From Dryocola sp032051265 (GTDB taxonomy: Bacteria; Pseudomonadota; Gammaproteobacteria; Enterobacterales; Enterobacteriaceae), in NCBI GenBank assembly GCA_032051265.1, contig DAMBYU010000004.1, positions 124,001-188,000 of the forward strand: a stretch of 64,000 bases of DNA, in the 5' to 3' direction. Below the pieces are notes generated by a model, which saw nothing but the letters and a program-made list of their open reading frames with translations, searched no databases and was not told where the DNA came from. Below, piece after piece: positions 35,338-43,274 of this stretch. The number at the start of each line of letters is the position of its first letter. Position 1 is the stretch's first letter. The position numbers and the translations under genes are program-made.

Positions 35338-35856
35338 ATGGCTCTACAAGGAAAGTTGATATTGAACGGGGCAGATTACGCACCTTTCAACCTGTATGGC
35401 GTGGGCGTGTTTATGGCTCACTCTGGAAAAGGAATATACCGTAATAAAGGCGGCTGCGGGGCAGTTCCCAATGATGGCCCATTACCCCCGGGTAAATACT
35501 GGATAGTTGAACGTGGATCAGGTGGTTTAGGGTCGTGGGCTAAGGCGAAAGCTCAAGACTTGTTTAATAAGGTTTACTATGGGACTGAGTTTGGACGTGA
35601 TGAATGGTTTGCCCTGTATAAGGATGACTGGGGAATTGATGACGGTACCTGGATAAACAATGTACACCGGGGATTGTTCCGGCTTCATCCTGGCACCGTT
35701 TCAGAGGGTTGTATAACAATCGCCCACAACTCTGATTATGCAAAAATCCGCAATGCATTAATGAACACATCACCTATTCAGGTTCCCTGTATGCGTTCTC
35801 TTATGGCTCGTGGTTGGGTTGAGGTGGTAGCTAATGGCTCGAACACTTGCCCGTAG
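35338..35856 (+). CDS. Tlde1-like (DUF2778) T6SS L,D-transpeptidase-fold effector
   Basis: A 172-residue protein of the DUF2778/Tlde1 family. It carries the active-site region HPGTVSEGCI (near residues 120-130) with the SxGC motif of L,D-transpeptidase-like enzymes, preceded by LPPGKYWIVERGS. The described Salmonella Tlde1 is a type VI effector that attacks or exchanges peptidoglycan peptides in the target periplasm. No signal peptide is seen, as expected for a T6SS-delivered protein. It overlaps the following small membrane protein by 23 bp, which matches the effector/immunity arrangement. No T6SS structural cluster is in the window. Confidence 0.8.
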   Translation: MALQGKLILNGADYAPFNLYGVGVFMAHSGKGIYRNKGGCGAVPNDGPLPPGKYWIVERGSGGLGSWAKAKAQDLFNKVYYGTEFGRDEWFALYKDDWGIDDGTWINNVHRGLFRLHPGTVSEGCITIAHNSDYAKIRNALMNTSPIQVPCMRSLMARGWVEVVANGSNTCP

Positions 35857-36103
35857 AGCAGGAAAAATAGCGTTTTATATTCTTTTGTCTTTGGTTGTTG
35901 GTCGCTCGCTCGGAAATCCTGAAACATGGATGAACCATGATTTAGCCAGCTGGATTGGGCATATGTTTTATGGCCCTGGTGAGACAGGAGCCGACAACTT
36001 CTATGAACTTTATTTTTACATATCTGTAGTCGTTATTTTTTCAATAACAACAGTGATTTACGTTTTAACAATGAGGTTACTTAGGAAAATAAGGAGCAAG
36101 TGA
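35834..36103 (+). CDS. Tldi1-like immunity protein
   Basis: An 89-residue protein with an N-terminal membrane or signal segment (IAFYILLSLVVGRSL) and a second membrane segment near the C-terminus (FYISVVVIFSITTVIYVL). Its gene overlaps the effector by 23 bp. Immunity to a periplasmic peptidoglycan-active effector must lie in the periplasm or inner membrane, which this topology would allow. The call rests on position and topology, not on sequence identity I can verify. Confidence 0.65.
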   Translation: MARTLARRAGKIAFYILLSLVVGRSLGNPETWMNHDLASWIGHMFYGPGETGADNFYELYFYISVVVIFSITTVIYVLTMRLLRKIRSK

Positions 36104-36104
36104 A

Positions 36105-36239
36105 ATGCCAGTCCCGCCGTATGTGTGGCTTAAAGATGATGGCGGCGCACTTATTAACGGTTCTTCAGATGTGGAAGAAGGGCACCGAAAAAATCTCTCT
36201 CATCTCCTGTATGGCAGGCATAGAGCCGATCGCTTTTGA
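36105..36239 (+). pseudogene. hcp: N-terminal stub of hcp (T6SS tube protein)
   Basis: The frame starts MPVPPYVWLKDDGGALINGS, the well-known N-terminus of Hcp. After about 23 residues it departs from the family and stops at 36239, while Hcp is about 160 residues. It begins 2 bp after the immunity gene's stop. This is therefore a truncated hcp left beside its effector pair. The break lies just before a large inverted repeat (36213-36286). Confidence 0.7.
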
Positions 36240-36286
36240 TTGGTTGCACAATCAGTAGATCATAACTCTCTATGCCTGCCTTTTTT
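36213..36286 (+). terminator. Nested hairpin with T6 tail
   Basis: GGCAGGCATAGAG (36213-36225) pairs perfectly with CTCTATGCCTGCC (36268-36280), followed by TTTTTT. Inside the 42-base loop a second hairpin, TGATTG-GTTGCA-CAATCA, can form. It could be a terminator for the effector operon or the end of a small structured RNA; the nested form is unusual for a plain terminator. Confidence 0.55.
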
Positions 36287-36331
36287 ACCCGCCCATTACC
36301 AAGGGTTGCTCAGCGCCGGAGCGGGCTTTCT

Positions 36332-36622
36332 TTACCAGTAATATTCGGTTGGCTTTTTGTCGGGCATCCAGCAAATGTTGTCAGGATCGCGACCATGAAG
36401 GATCTTCCCTGCATTAATACGATCGTCAGCGCGACGCCGACGAGTTGTATAGAGATTATCCCACCAACCAGGATTGTTGTTGTAACTCATACCCGGTGCT
36501 CGTTCGCCGTAACGATCGGCATGATGGCAATGTTTTGCTTCATAGCTGGGATACTGCACACGGAAATGAGGTTTGGCTTTGCCGTGACGATCACGGTCTT
36601 TCACTTTATTGAAATTGGACAT
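36332..36622 (-). CDS. Small basic protein of unknown function
   Basis: A 96-residue Arg/His/Lys- and Trp/Tyr-rich protein (MSNFNKVKDRDRHGKAKPHF). ATG 36622 follows AAGGAG at proper spacing, whereas the longer frame to 36727 has none. It lies 10 bp after the gene above it on the same strand, so the two form an operon. I do not recognise the family; small proteins of this look occur in prophages and plasmids. Confidence 0.55.
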   Translation of the reverse strand: MSNFNKVKDRDRHGKAKPHFRVQYPSYEAKHCHHADRYGERAPGMSYNNNPGWWDNLYTTRRRRADDRINAGKILHGRDPDNICWMPDKKPTEYYW

Positions 36623-36632
36623 TTCTGGCTCC

Positions 36633-36890
36633 TTAACGGTAACTAGAAATGCTCTCCTGCGTAATACATTCTTCCTCCTGAGCACGCCATCTGGCGTAAG
36701 CTTTTTGCTCCTGCCTGTTTGGCCCAAAGTGTTTTCTTCTATGGCCGCACATATAGCAACTACAGCAGCAAGGTGATGTAAATACTATCCCTACGTGCCT
36801 TTTCCCACCATCGCCTGCATTATTAAAGCCAGCTCTGGCTTTCTTTAATCGGGCCGTATGGTGGCGGCGGACCGCTGTGTTTCTTGCCAT
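36633..36890 (-). CDS. Small Cys-rich (zinc-ribbon-like) protein
   Basis: An 85-residue protein with a basic N-terminus (MARNTAVRRHHTARLKKAR) and a CCCSCYMCGHRRKHFG segment whose CxC and CxxC pairs could bind zinc. ATG 36890 follows AGGAGT. It reads into the next small gene with a 10-bp gap. Proteins of this look (HTARLKK, CSC-x2-CG) occur in mobile elements, with no known role. Confidence 0.6.
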   Translation of the reverse strand: MARNTAVRRHHTARLKKARAGFNNAGDGGKRHVGIVFTSPCCCSCYMCGHRRKHFGPNRQEQKAYARWRAQEEECITQESISSYR

Positions 36891-37127
36891 TTCAGAACTC
36901 CTGTTTCGGCGGCAAAATGCCGCTTTCGTAGGTACTCTGAATGGCTGATTGATCGAATATGTTTCATCGACGCTATATTAACTTTTTTATTAAACCTGGA
37001 AAACCCAACGCTGGTTAAGCTCCCCGTCAGTTAAGCGATACAGACCACAGATCGCGGATCTTGCAGTCATATAAACCAGTTTCGATACATACTTATCGTG
37101 GGCAAAACACAACAAGCAGGTTCACAA

Positions 37128-37601
37128 ATGGCGAAGAATACTATTTGTCTCTGGTTCGATCATGACGCGGAAGCCGCCGCTCGTTTCTATGCTGCGACTT
37201 TCCCGGACAGTAGCGTTGGTGCCGTCATTCCGGCGCCCGGCGATTATCCGGACGGCAAGACTGGCGACACAATTGTTGTCGAGTTTACCGTCGCGGGCGT
37301 GCCATGTATCGGCCTTAACGGCGGGCCGCATTTCAGACACAGCGAAGCCTTTTCCTTCCAGATAGCCACCGACGACCAGCAGGAAACGGACCGCTACTGG
37401 AACGCCATCGTCGACAACGGCGGTCAGGAAAGCGAATGCGGCTGGTGCAAAGATAAATGGGGCGTCAGCTGGCAAATCACCCCGCACGTACTGACCGAAG
37501 CGCTGGCCACGGGCGGCGACACCGCCAGGCGTGCGTTTGGAGCGATGATGTCGATGAAGAAAATAGACGTTGCCGCTATCGAAGCGGCGATACGAGGCTG
37601 A
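37128..37601 (+). CDS. VOC-superfamily (PhnB/glyoxalase-like) protein
   Basis: A 157-residue protein of the PhnB-like VOC superfamily (NTICLWFDHDAEAAARFYAATF, FRHSEAFSFQIATDDQQETD, CGWCKDKWGVSWQITP). Members bind a metal and act in varied ring-cleavage, isomerase or resistance reactions; which applies here is unknown. The ATG at 37128 (MAKNTICLW) matches the usual N-terminus; the upstream start at 37098 adds ten atypical residues. It marks the return to chromosome-like sequence with higher GC. Confidence 0.85.
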   Translation: MAKNTICLWFDHDAEAAARFYAATFPDSSVGAVIPAPGDYPDGKTGDTIVVEFTVAGVPCIGLNGGPHFRHSEAFSFQIATDDQQETDRYWNAIVDNGGQESECGWCKDKWGVSWQITPHVLTEALATGGDTARRAFGAMMSMKKIDVAAIEAAIRG

Positions 37602-37620
37602 TGAACTTAAAGGGCAAAGC

Positions 37621-37647
37621 GGTGGATGGCGCTGGCGCTTATCCACC
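37621..37647. repeat. REP-like palindromic element
   Basis: GGTGGAT...ATCCACC closes a GC-rich hairpin between the convergent VOC and DUF1294 genes. The pattern is that of enterobacterial REP units and may double as a bidirectional terminator. Confidence 0.55.
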
Positions 37648-37681
37648 CTACAATGCCACCTATAGGGCGGCGCAATATCGC

Positions 37682-38020
37682 TCAACGAAGCTGTAACCCA
37701 TAAGCAGCCGCCAGCACCACCACAAGATTCAGCACCACGCTGATAGCGAAGTAAGTTCTGAACGGCTGCTTCTGTGTTTTATGGCGAAATAGCTGCTGGC
37801 CGACAATCGCGCCAGGCCAGCCGCCCACAAAACCAAATATCAGCAAGGTAAATTCCGGTACTCGCCGCCAGCCTTTACAGGCCGCCAGTTTATCCGCGCC
37901 ATAAATCCCCAGCGTGAGCAGGTTCACGGCCAGAAACCACATCGCAATCGGGTTGGGCAGAAAGGCGCTGCCGATAACCGCTAATACCAGAAGCAAGTAA
38001 CAGAAACGATTTAGATTCAT
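37682..38020 (-). CDS. DUF1294-family membrane protein
   Basis: A 112-residue protein with three or four membrane segments and the DUF1294 signature (GADKLAACKGWRRVPEFTLLIFGFVGGWPGA). Members occur alone or fused to cold-shock domains, and their function is not known. It is convergent with the VOC gene. It has its own start at 38020 with a 113-bp gap to the operon upstream. Confidence 0.85.
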   Translation of the reverse strand: MNLNRFCYLLLVLAVIGSAFLPNPIAMWFLAVNLLTLGIYGADKLAACKGWRRVPEFTLLIFGFVGGWPGAIVGQQLFRHKTQKQPFRTYFAISVVLNLVVVLAAAYGLQLR

Positions 38021-38133
38021 GCATTTAGCCGCAGTGGCATACAGTCAAAAAAGAAGCTCGAGTATACCGATAAATTCTGTGTGGCAGGAGCACTTAGCAG
38101 GGAACACAGGCCAGCATCAGGTAAAGCGAACGA

Positions 38134-38397
38134 TTAAAGCTTCTCGCAGATGGCGACGTTAAGACGTACAAATTCGTCCCACGGGATCACATCCTGCAGC
38201 CGGGCACGATAGTAATCCTCCACCCGGCAGACCAGCGGGCGTGTTTCATAGATTGCGCATAAATGCGTTTCTTCGATGAAATGGCGGCAAACCCCGTCCC
38301 CGCGATCGAGGAACGCGGTTTCCGGGCTGGCGCTGACCCTGCGGCAACATTTGCCGCAGGCATTACACGGAAAAGGAGTGAGTTGGCCCTCACTCAT
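38134..38397 (-). CDS. YkgJ-family cysteine-cluster protein
   Basis: An 87-residue protein with the YkgJ pattern of cysteines (PCNACGKCCRRV, then GVCRHF, CAIYETRPLVCR), likely binding an Fe-S cluster or zinc. Its start overlaps the stop codon of the large GTPase gene by 4 bp, so it is translated as the last gene of the GTPase operon. That coupling may be functional or only positional. Confidence 0.85.
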   Translation of the reverse strand: MSEGQLTPFPCNACGKCCRRVSASPETAFLDRGDGVCRHFIEETHLCAIYETRPLVCRVEDYYRARLQDVIPWDEFVRLNVAICEKL

Positions 38398-40043
38398 GCA
38401 AAGTTACGCAGCTGAGAAGAGAGCCGCTGTGCTTCCACCAGGGTGTCGCTGACAGCTTTATCCTGCTGGCTGGCGACATCACGCGATGCTTTGACCTTAT
38501 CCAGCAGCTCCCTGAACCAGGGCTCCAGCGCTTCGTTCACCAGTCTGGTGGCGTTGGTGTCGAACTGTGCCGCAGTGGTATGGGCGAAATCCTCCACCTC
38601 CTGCTGGAAGCGTTCCCATTCACGGCGCTGCTGCTCGCCCTGTTCGCGCGCTCTTTTGCTCTCGCTGTCTTCCGCAAAGATGTCCCATAGCGAGCTGATA
38701 ACGGTGATTGCGGGCCCCACGTATGGGATCCATTTCCCGACCACCGCCGCGCCCCATTTCTCCATGGTTTTCGGCCCGATGCCTTTCATCAACGACGGCA
38801 ACCAGTCTTTAACCAACCTGAGGCCGGAAACGATATGCTCCGGTTTGGCTAAAGTGCCCAGCGAGCTGACCGCGTGGTTAACCATTTCGGTATTGAGGCC
38901 GTCTTTTGCCGGGACGTCAGCGTTTACCGGGCTGGTTTGTTCACCCGGCATTTGCGGAAGATCCTGCGGGGCGCTGGCCTGTGCCTGGCGCAAAATAGCC
39001 GCTTCGAGGCTGTCGACATCATCCTGGAAACGCTGAACCAGATACTCCGTCTCCTGTTTTTGTACCGCTTCGATTTGCCCAATCGCCCCGGTAAACAGCG
39101 CTTCGATTTGCGCCTGCGCCTGCTCCGGATCCTGGCGAAGCGCCGCTTTGCTTCCCCGGTACATCACGTCGCGCTGGCGTTTAATTTCGTCGAGAATCGT
39201 TTTGCGGCACAGATACTGCTGGTCAACGATATTTTTTAACAGCGTGTCGTAGCCGCGGACGGTTTCGCTGGTGGTGTTTTTAGTCAGCCTCTGAAGGAAA
39301 AGGTCAAGGAACGTCTTCAGCTCGCTGCCAAGGCGACGGTAGATATGCTGGCTGTCGATGCCCGCAATAAACGCCGTCAACGCCTCTTCAAAGGCCGGGA
39401 ATTCGCTCAGCCGCAGCAGGCCCGCTTTGTTTTCCAGTTTGGCCTGCAGCGCCATTTCTGCGTTAACGCGCAGAACAGGAATGTCCTGCAGGACATCCTG
39501 CATGCCTTTTTCTTCCGCCAGGGTTTGCAGACGAATGCGAATATCGTTTTTAAGACGGGTAAAGCTCTCCACGTCCATTTTGTCTTTTTCGTTAAGCACC
39601 AGAAAAAGCTTCTTTTTCGCCTGCAAAATCTCAACCAGTACCTGAAGCGTCTTTTCTTCTTCGGCTGCGCCGGAAGGATTAACGACAAAAATAACCGCAT
39701 CCGCTTTCAGCATCTGCTCGCGGGTAACTTTTTCATGATCAAGCGGCGCATCCACTCCCGGTGTATCGAGAATGACGCTGTTGTTCCAGCTATAGGCATC
39801 GACACGATCGGTGAGGGGGATATCTCCGGTTTTCGCCGCTTGTTCGCCCAGCAGCGCGTTGATAAGCGTACTTTTTCCGGCATTGTAGACGCCGTAAACC
39901 ATGATGCTGGCATCCGGCTGGCTGCGTTTCTCGTCAAACTGGCGCTGAACCGACGCGAACTCCGCTGCCAGTTCCGGGTGCTGATCCACAAGCTTTGCTG
40001 TCAGATCGTAGGTTTCGAAAAGGTCTGCTGCTGACATTTCCAT
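38394..40043 (-). CDS. Dynamin-like GTPase C (549 residues)
   Basis: Large GTPase with P-loop GVYNAGKST at 51-59, DTPG at 93-96 (switch II) and NEKD at 151-154 (the base-binding G4 motif). A mostly helical stalk (about 200-360) and a Pro/Gln-rich linker (about 365-390) follow. A short hydrophobic region near 440-465 (VGKWIPYVGPAITVISSLWD) could touch membrane. The organisation recalls bacterial dynamin-like proteins such as LeoA. The gene begins 2 bp after the second GTPase gene, so the two are coupled. Confidence 0.8.
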   Translation of the reverse strand: MEMSAADLFETYDLTAKLVDQHPELAAEFASVQRQFDEKRSQPDASIMVYGVYNAGKSTLINALLGEQAAKTGDIPLTDRVDAYSWNNSVILDTPGVDAPLDHEKVTREQMLKADAVIFVVNPSGAAEEEKTLQVLVEILQAKKKLFLVLNEKDKMDVESFTRLKNDIRIRLQTLAEEKGMQDVLQDIPVLRVNAEMALQAKLENKAGLLRLSEFPAFEEALTAFIAGIDSQHIYRRLGSELKTFLDLFLQRLTKNTTSETVRGYDTLLKNIVDQQYLCRKTILDEIKRQRDVMYRGSKAALRQDPEQAQAQIEALFTGAIGQIEAVQKQETEYLVQRFQDDVDSLEAAILRQAQASAPQDLPQMPGEQTSPVNADVPAKDGLNTEMVNHAVSSLGTLAKPEHIVSGLRLVKDWLPSLMKGIGPKTMEKWGAAVVGKWIPYVGPAITVISSLWDIFAEDSESKRAREQGEQQRREWERFQQEVEDFAHTTAAQFDTNATRLVNEALEPWFRELLDKVKASRDVASQQDKAVSDTLVEAQRLSSQLRNFA

Positions 40044-40045
40044 GG

Positions 40046-41872
40046 TTAATTTATCCCGCCCATTAATTTTTTTTCTGCGCTTTCCTTAAGTTTTACCAGC
40101 GCCGACTCAAAGCTCTTTATCTCATCGTTCAGCGTGGCGCAGGAGGCACTCATCTCTGTTAACAACGCGCTGAACAGCGTATCGATTTGCAGCTGAATTT
40201 CTTTCTCGATACCGGCGTTATAGATATTCAGCACGCGGGTACGCAGTTCGTCGAGGTTATCGCCCACCGCAATCTCAATGGTGCGCGTGCTTTGGCCGGC
40301 TTTATCACCCAGCGTTGCGCCAATCCCGGCGCCGACACTTGCGCCGACTGCCATGCCGACGGGGCCCAGTAAAAGACCTAACCCCCCGCCAATCAACCCA
40401 CCCAGACCACCATTACGTTTTCGCGTACCTTTGGTATAACCGTCAGGGATTTGTTCGGTGATTTTCTCTACCGAAAAGGAGGGCAGGGACAAGGATGACG
40501 CGTTCCAGGTAGAGACTACCGCTGATTTAAAGTTGGCCATCACATCAGCCAGAATATCATCCAGCGCGGCGCCAACCAGCTTCGCCATTTGTGCATCCCA
40601 CTGCGTTTTCGCTTCTTTCAACGAAGCGTTGAGCTGGTATTCGTTATCACGGCTGGCTGCCAGTACGTCGAATCTGGCCTGAATGGCGCTACGCATTGCC
40701 GATTGCGCTTCGCGGATCGCTGGTATCGCCTGCTGCGGCACGCGCTTGCCGACCAGCTCCAGCACTTCCGTAAACGAGCCGGTCAGATTGTGATACTGCG
40801 TAACTTCTTTAATACAGCCGGTGAGAAAATTTTTGAAATTGGTCATTGGCACCGCGCGTTTCATGCGCACGCCGCGCTCCTGCGAAACACGGTGTAAGGT
40901 GGCAAACAACTGCCCCATGCCGCTCTCTTTGATGGCCGTCGGGCTGCCCGCGTTTAATTCCGCGTAGCGAGCCGAAAGAGACAAAATCTCCACGTTGCTG
41001 ACATCAAGATCGGCATTCTGAAGTTCTTTTTTGACGTATCCACGCTGTAGCTGGCGATCGTCTGGCGATTTCATCACGCAGCGCTCAATGGGTTCGTCTT
41101 TTTCTTCGTCCCAGCCGTGCTCTTTTTTATCGCTGCCGGTGAGCAGCAGCATAATGTTTTTTTCTTTACCACAGAGATCGCGGATCTCTTCCAGATCGCT
41201 GGCGCGCCCCGGCGCATCGGACTTCATGGTATAGAGGATCAGATCCGCATGTTCAGCATGCTCTTTGGCCAGTTCGCCGTTTTGCATACGCACGGAATGC
41301 AGGCCGGGCGAATCCACCCAGGTCAGGCCGGGCAGGCGGAAACTCTGAATGGAGCTGGTCGCCTCCGTCGCCCCGACGCGGAATTTCTCCCGGCTTTCCG
41401 CTTCGTTCTGCGCATCGCCGTTTTCGGCGTCGGAGTTTTCATAGGATTTGTACACAAGCTTTGTGCCGCCATGCTGCTGTTCCGCAGTCGGATCGGTGTA
41501 TCCCCAGGCCATATAGTTGCCCAGCGAACTTTTTCCCGACTTTACCTTCCCGTAGACATACACCAGCAGGGAATCTTCAAAGTTCTTGCGAAAGCTCAGC
41601 CCCTTATCCTGATTTTCCAGCCTGGCTTTCCAGGCGTTATCCAACGCCTCCAGCCCGGCGACGAACTCGGTCAGCGACTTGCTCAGAGGGCTGCTCTTCG
41701 GCAGTTTTAACCGCGCTTCTGCCAGCAGGCCGGAAAGGTTGGAATGAAACTGCTGATAGCGGGTGACGAATTTATCATCCAGCGCTTTTGCTTCTTCCAG
41801 TGACGAATCAAATTGCTTTTGCAGTAGCTGAAAAGAGGCGAGCAGATCCTCGCGCAGCATCTCTTCGTTCAT
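40046..41872 (-). CDS. Dynamin-like GTPase B with glycine zipper (608 residues)
   Basis: P-loop GKVKSGKSS at 108-116, DSPG at 187-190 and TGSD (G4) near 245. The long C-terminal stalk carries a striking glycine-zipper/hydrophobic stretch (about 485-525, GGLGGLIGGGLGLLLG and onward) suited to membrane insertion. It is flanked by coiled coil at both ends. The plan is typical of a LeoA/LeoC-like bacterial dynamin. It is transcribed between the anchored coiled-coil protein and GTPase C. The GTPase and membrane parts are seen; any role in defence or secretion is inference. Confidence 0.8.
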   Translation of the reverse strand: MNEEMLREDLLASFQLLQKQFDSSLEEAKALDDKFVTRYQQFHSNLSGLLAEARLKLPKSSPLSKSLTEFVAGLEALDNAWKARLENQDKGLSFRKNFEDSLLVYVYGKVKSGKSSLGNYMAWGYTDPTAEQQHGGTKLVYKSYENSDAENGDAQNEAESREKFRVGATEATSSIQSFRLPGLTWVDSPGLHSVRMQNGELAKEHAEHADLILYTMKSDAPGRASDLEEIRDLCGKEKNIMLLLTGSDKKEHGWDEEKDEPIERCVMKSPDDRQLQRGYVKKELQNADLDVSNVEILSLSARYAELNAGSPTAIKESGMGQLFATLHRVSQERGVRMKRAVPMTNFKNFLTGCIKEVTQYHNLTGSFTEVLELVGKRVPQQAIPAIREAQSAMRSAIQARFDVLAASRDNEYQLNASLKEAKTQWDAQMAKLVGAALDDILADVMANFKSAVVSTWNASSLSLPSFSVEKITEQIPDGYTKGTRKRNGGLGGLIGGGLGLLLGPVGMAVGASVGAGIGATLGDKAGQSTRTIEIAVGDNLDELRTRVLNIYNAGIEKEIQLQIDTLFSALLTEMSASCATLNDEIKSFESALVKLKESAEKKLMGGIN

Positions 41873-41888
41873 TTTTTTTCCTGTCCGC

Positions 41889-42422
41889 TTAGCGAATTAA
41901 TTGTTGGCGAATACGTTCAAACTGGCTGCGGTAATCCTGCAGCTCCTGCAGTTTTTCCTGGTAGTCCGCCATCTCGTCAATAGCGTCATAGAAGTTTTCC
42001 GTCATGGTGAGTTCGACGTCATAGCATGCTTCGAATTCATTGAGATTCTCGCGAGTCCTGGCATCCAGCAGGCAAAGTTCGTGGCTGTCGATAAAGTTTT
42101 CCGCCACAATACGTTTATAGTGTTTGCCCGTCTGGAGAATGGCTGCCTTGAACGGCGGCTGGCTTTGATAACGCACGTTAACCCAGTCTGACAATGTCTG
42201 CTGAAAATCGGCGCCACGCTGCTCGCCTTCTTTTGTTAAAGCCGCTTTGATGGACACCCGTTCTTCCTGCTGCTCACGCTCACGGCGTTCACGTTCTGCC
42301 CGCTCCTGGCGGCGGCGTTCTTCATCGTCGCCGTTGCCGTTTGAACTGTCATCGCTGGATGACGAGGCGAGAAGTGCGCCAACCCCTAATACCGCTGCGC
42401 CAATTAACCAGGGTAATGCCAT
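41889..42422 (-). CDS. Membrane-anchored coiled-coil protein of the GTPase operon
   Basis: A 177-residue protein with an N-terminal hydrophobic anchor (PWLIGAAVLGVGALLA), a Ser/Asp/Asn linker and a highly charged Glu/Arg coiled coil (about 33-55). A helical domain and a second coiled coil follow (about 140-177). No enzymatic motif. It lies between the small and large GTPases, 11-17 bp from each, and could act as an adaptor at the inner membrane. Family not recognised. Confidence 0.7.
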   Translation of the reverse strand: MALPWLIGAAVLGVGALLASSSSDDSSNGNGDDEERRRQERAERERREREQQEERVSIKAALTKEGEQRGADFQQTLSDWVNVRYQSQPPFKAAILQTGKHYKRIVAENFIDSHELCLLDARTRENLNEFEACYDVELTMTENFYDAIDEMADYQEKLQELQDYRSQFERIRQQLIR

Positions 42423-42433
42423 TTTATCTCTCC

Positions 42434-43255
42434 TTACACTGCCGGGAATTTATTCAGGTTGTGATGCATCCAGGTGCGGAAATCGTCCATCGCCTTATCG
42501 AAAGGCTGGAAACCGTGCTGGATTTTCTTTTTGGCCTGCAGCTGTTGTGCATGCAGTTCGTGTTCAAGCTGCTTAAATTCCGCAATAATTTCATCGATGG
42601 CCACGAGCTGGCGTTCGCGTTTTACGGCGTAAGCATCGGTATTAAGCGAGTCCAGATGTTGGGCCAGATCGTAAAGGTGGCTGGCGCGAACCAGGCCTTC
42701 TTGCTTTTGCGTAACGCCTGCGTGAAAGCGGGAGCCGGAAATTGCGTAGCAGCGAGGATTAAAACTCAGATCGTCGCGGCACTGTTCCAGCATACGCTTT
42801 TCGATGGCCTCGATTTTTTCCTGGGTTTCCACGTCAGATTTACTGAGGACTAAAATAATATTTTGATCGGCGTACTGCCCGAAGGAGCCTTTGAGCTTGC
42901 GCAGAAAATCGATTTCTATTTTCTCCAGCTCGCCCTGCGGTTGATGGACAAACAGCACGATATCCGCTTTTGCCGCACCCTGTTGGGCTATCAGGTCATC
43001 GCCGTTGTTGGCATCAAGGCCGGGAGTATCGAGGAAAATAAAATCGTCGGTTTCGAACTCTCTTAGCTCGGCGGTTTCACGAATATCGTTGGTGCGGAAA
43101 CATTCGGTCTGAATATGGTTGGTCAGCATATTCAGCAGATAGCTTTTCCCGGCGTTCATTAAACCCCATGCGGCAACGACAGGTTTGCCGGTGATGATTT
43201 CCTGCTCCAGTAAAGCATCTGCTTTGTGTAATAACTGTGTGTGTAAATCAACCAT
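42434..43255 (-). CDS. Dynamin-like GTPase A (small, ~273 residues)
   Basis: P-loop GLMNAGKSY, DTPGLDA (switch II) and SKSD (G4) define a dynamin/Era-like G domain making up nearly the whole protein. Only a short C-terminal helical tail follows. In position 1 of the GTPase operon it could play the part of the small LeoB-like partner, but I base that on size and order only. I prefer the ATG at 43255 over 43270 because GAG precedes it; the spacing (10) is long and the start is uncertain. Confidence 0.75.
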   Translation of the reverse strand: MVDLHTQLLHKADALLEQEIITGKPVVAAWGLMNAGKSYLLNMLTNHIQTECFRTNDIRETAELREFETDDFIFLDTPGLDANNGDDLIAQQGAAKADIVLFVHQPQGELEKIEIDFLRKLKGSFGQYADQNIILVLSKSDVETQEKIEAIEKRMLEQCRDDLSFNPRCYAISGSRFHAGVTQKQEGLVRASHLYDLAQHLDSLNTDAYAVKRERQLVAIDEIIAEFKQLEHELHAQQLQAKKKIQHGFQPFDKAMDDFRTWMHHNLNKFPAV

Positions 43256-43274
43256 GAAATAATATCTCATTAAG

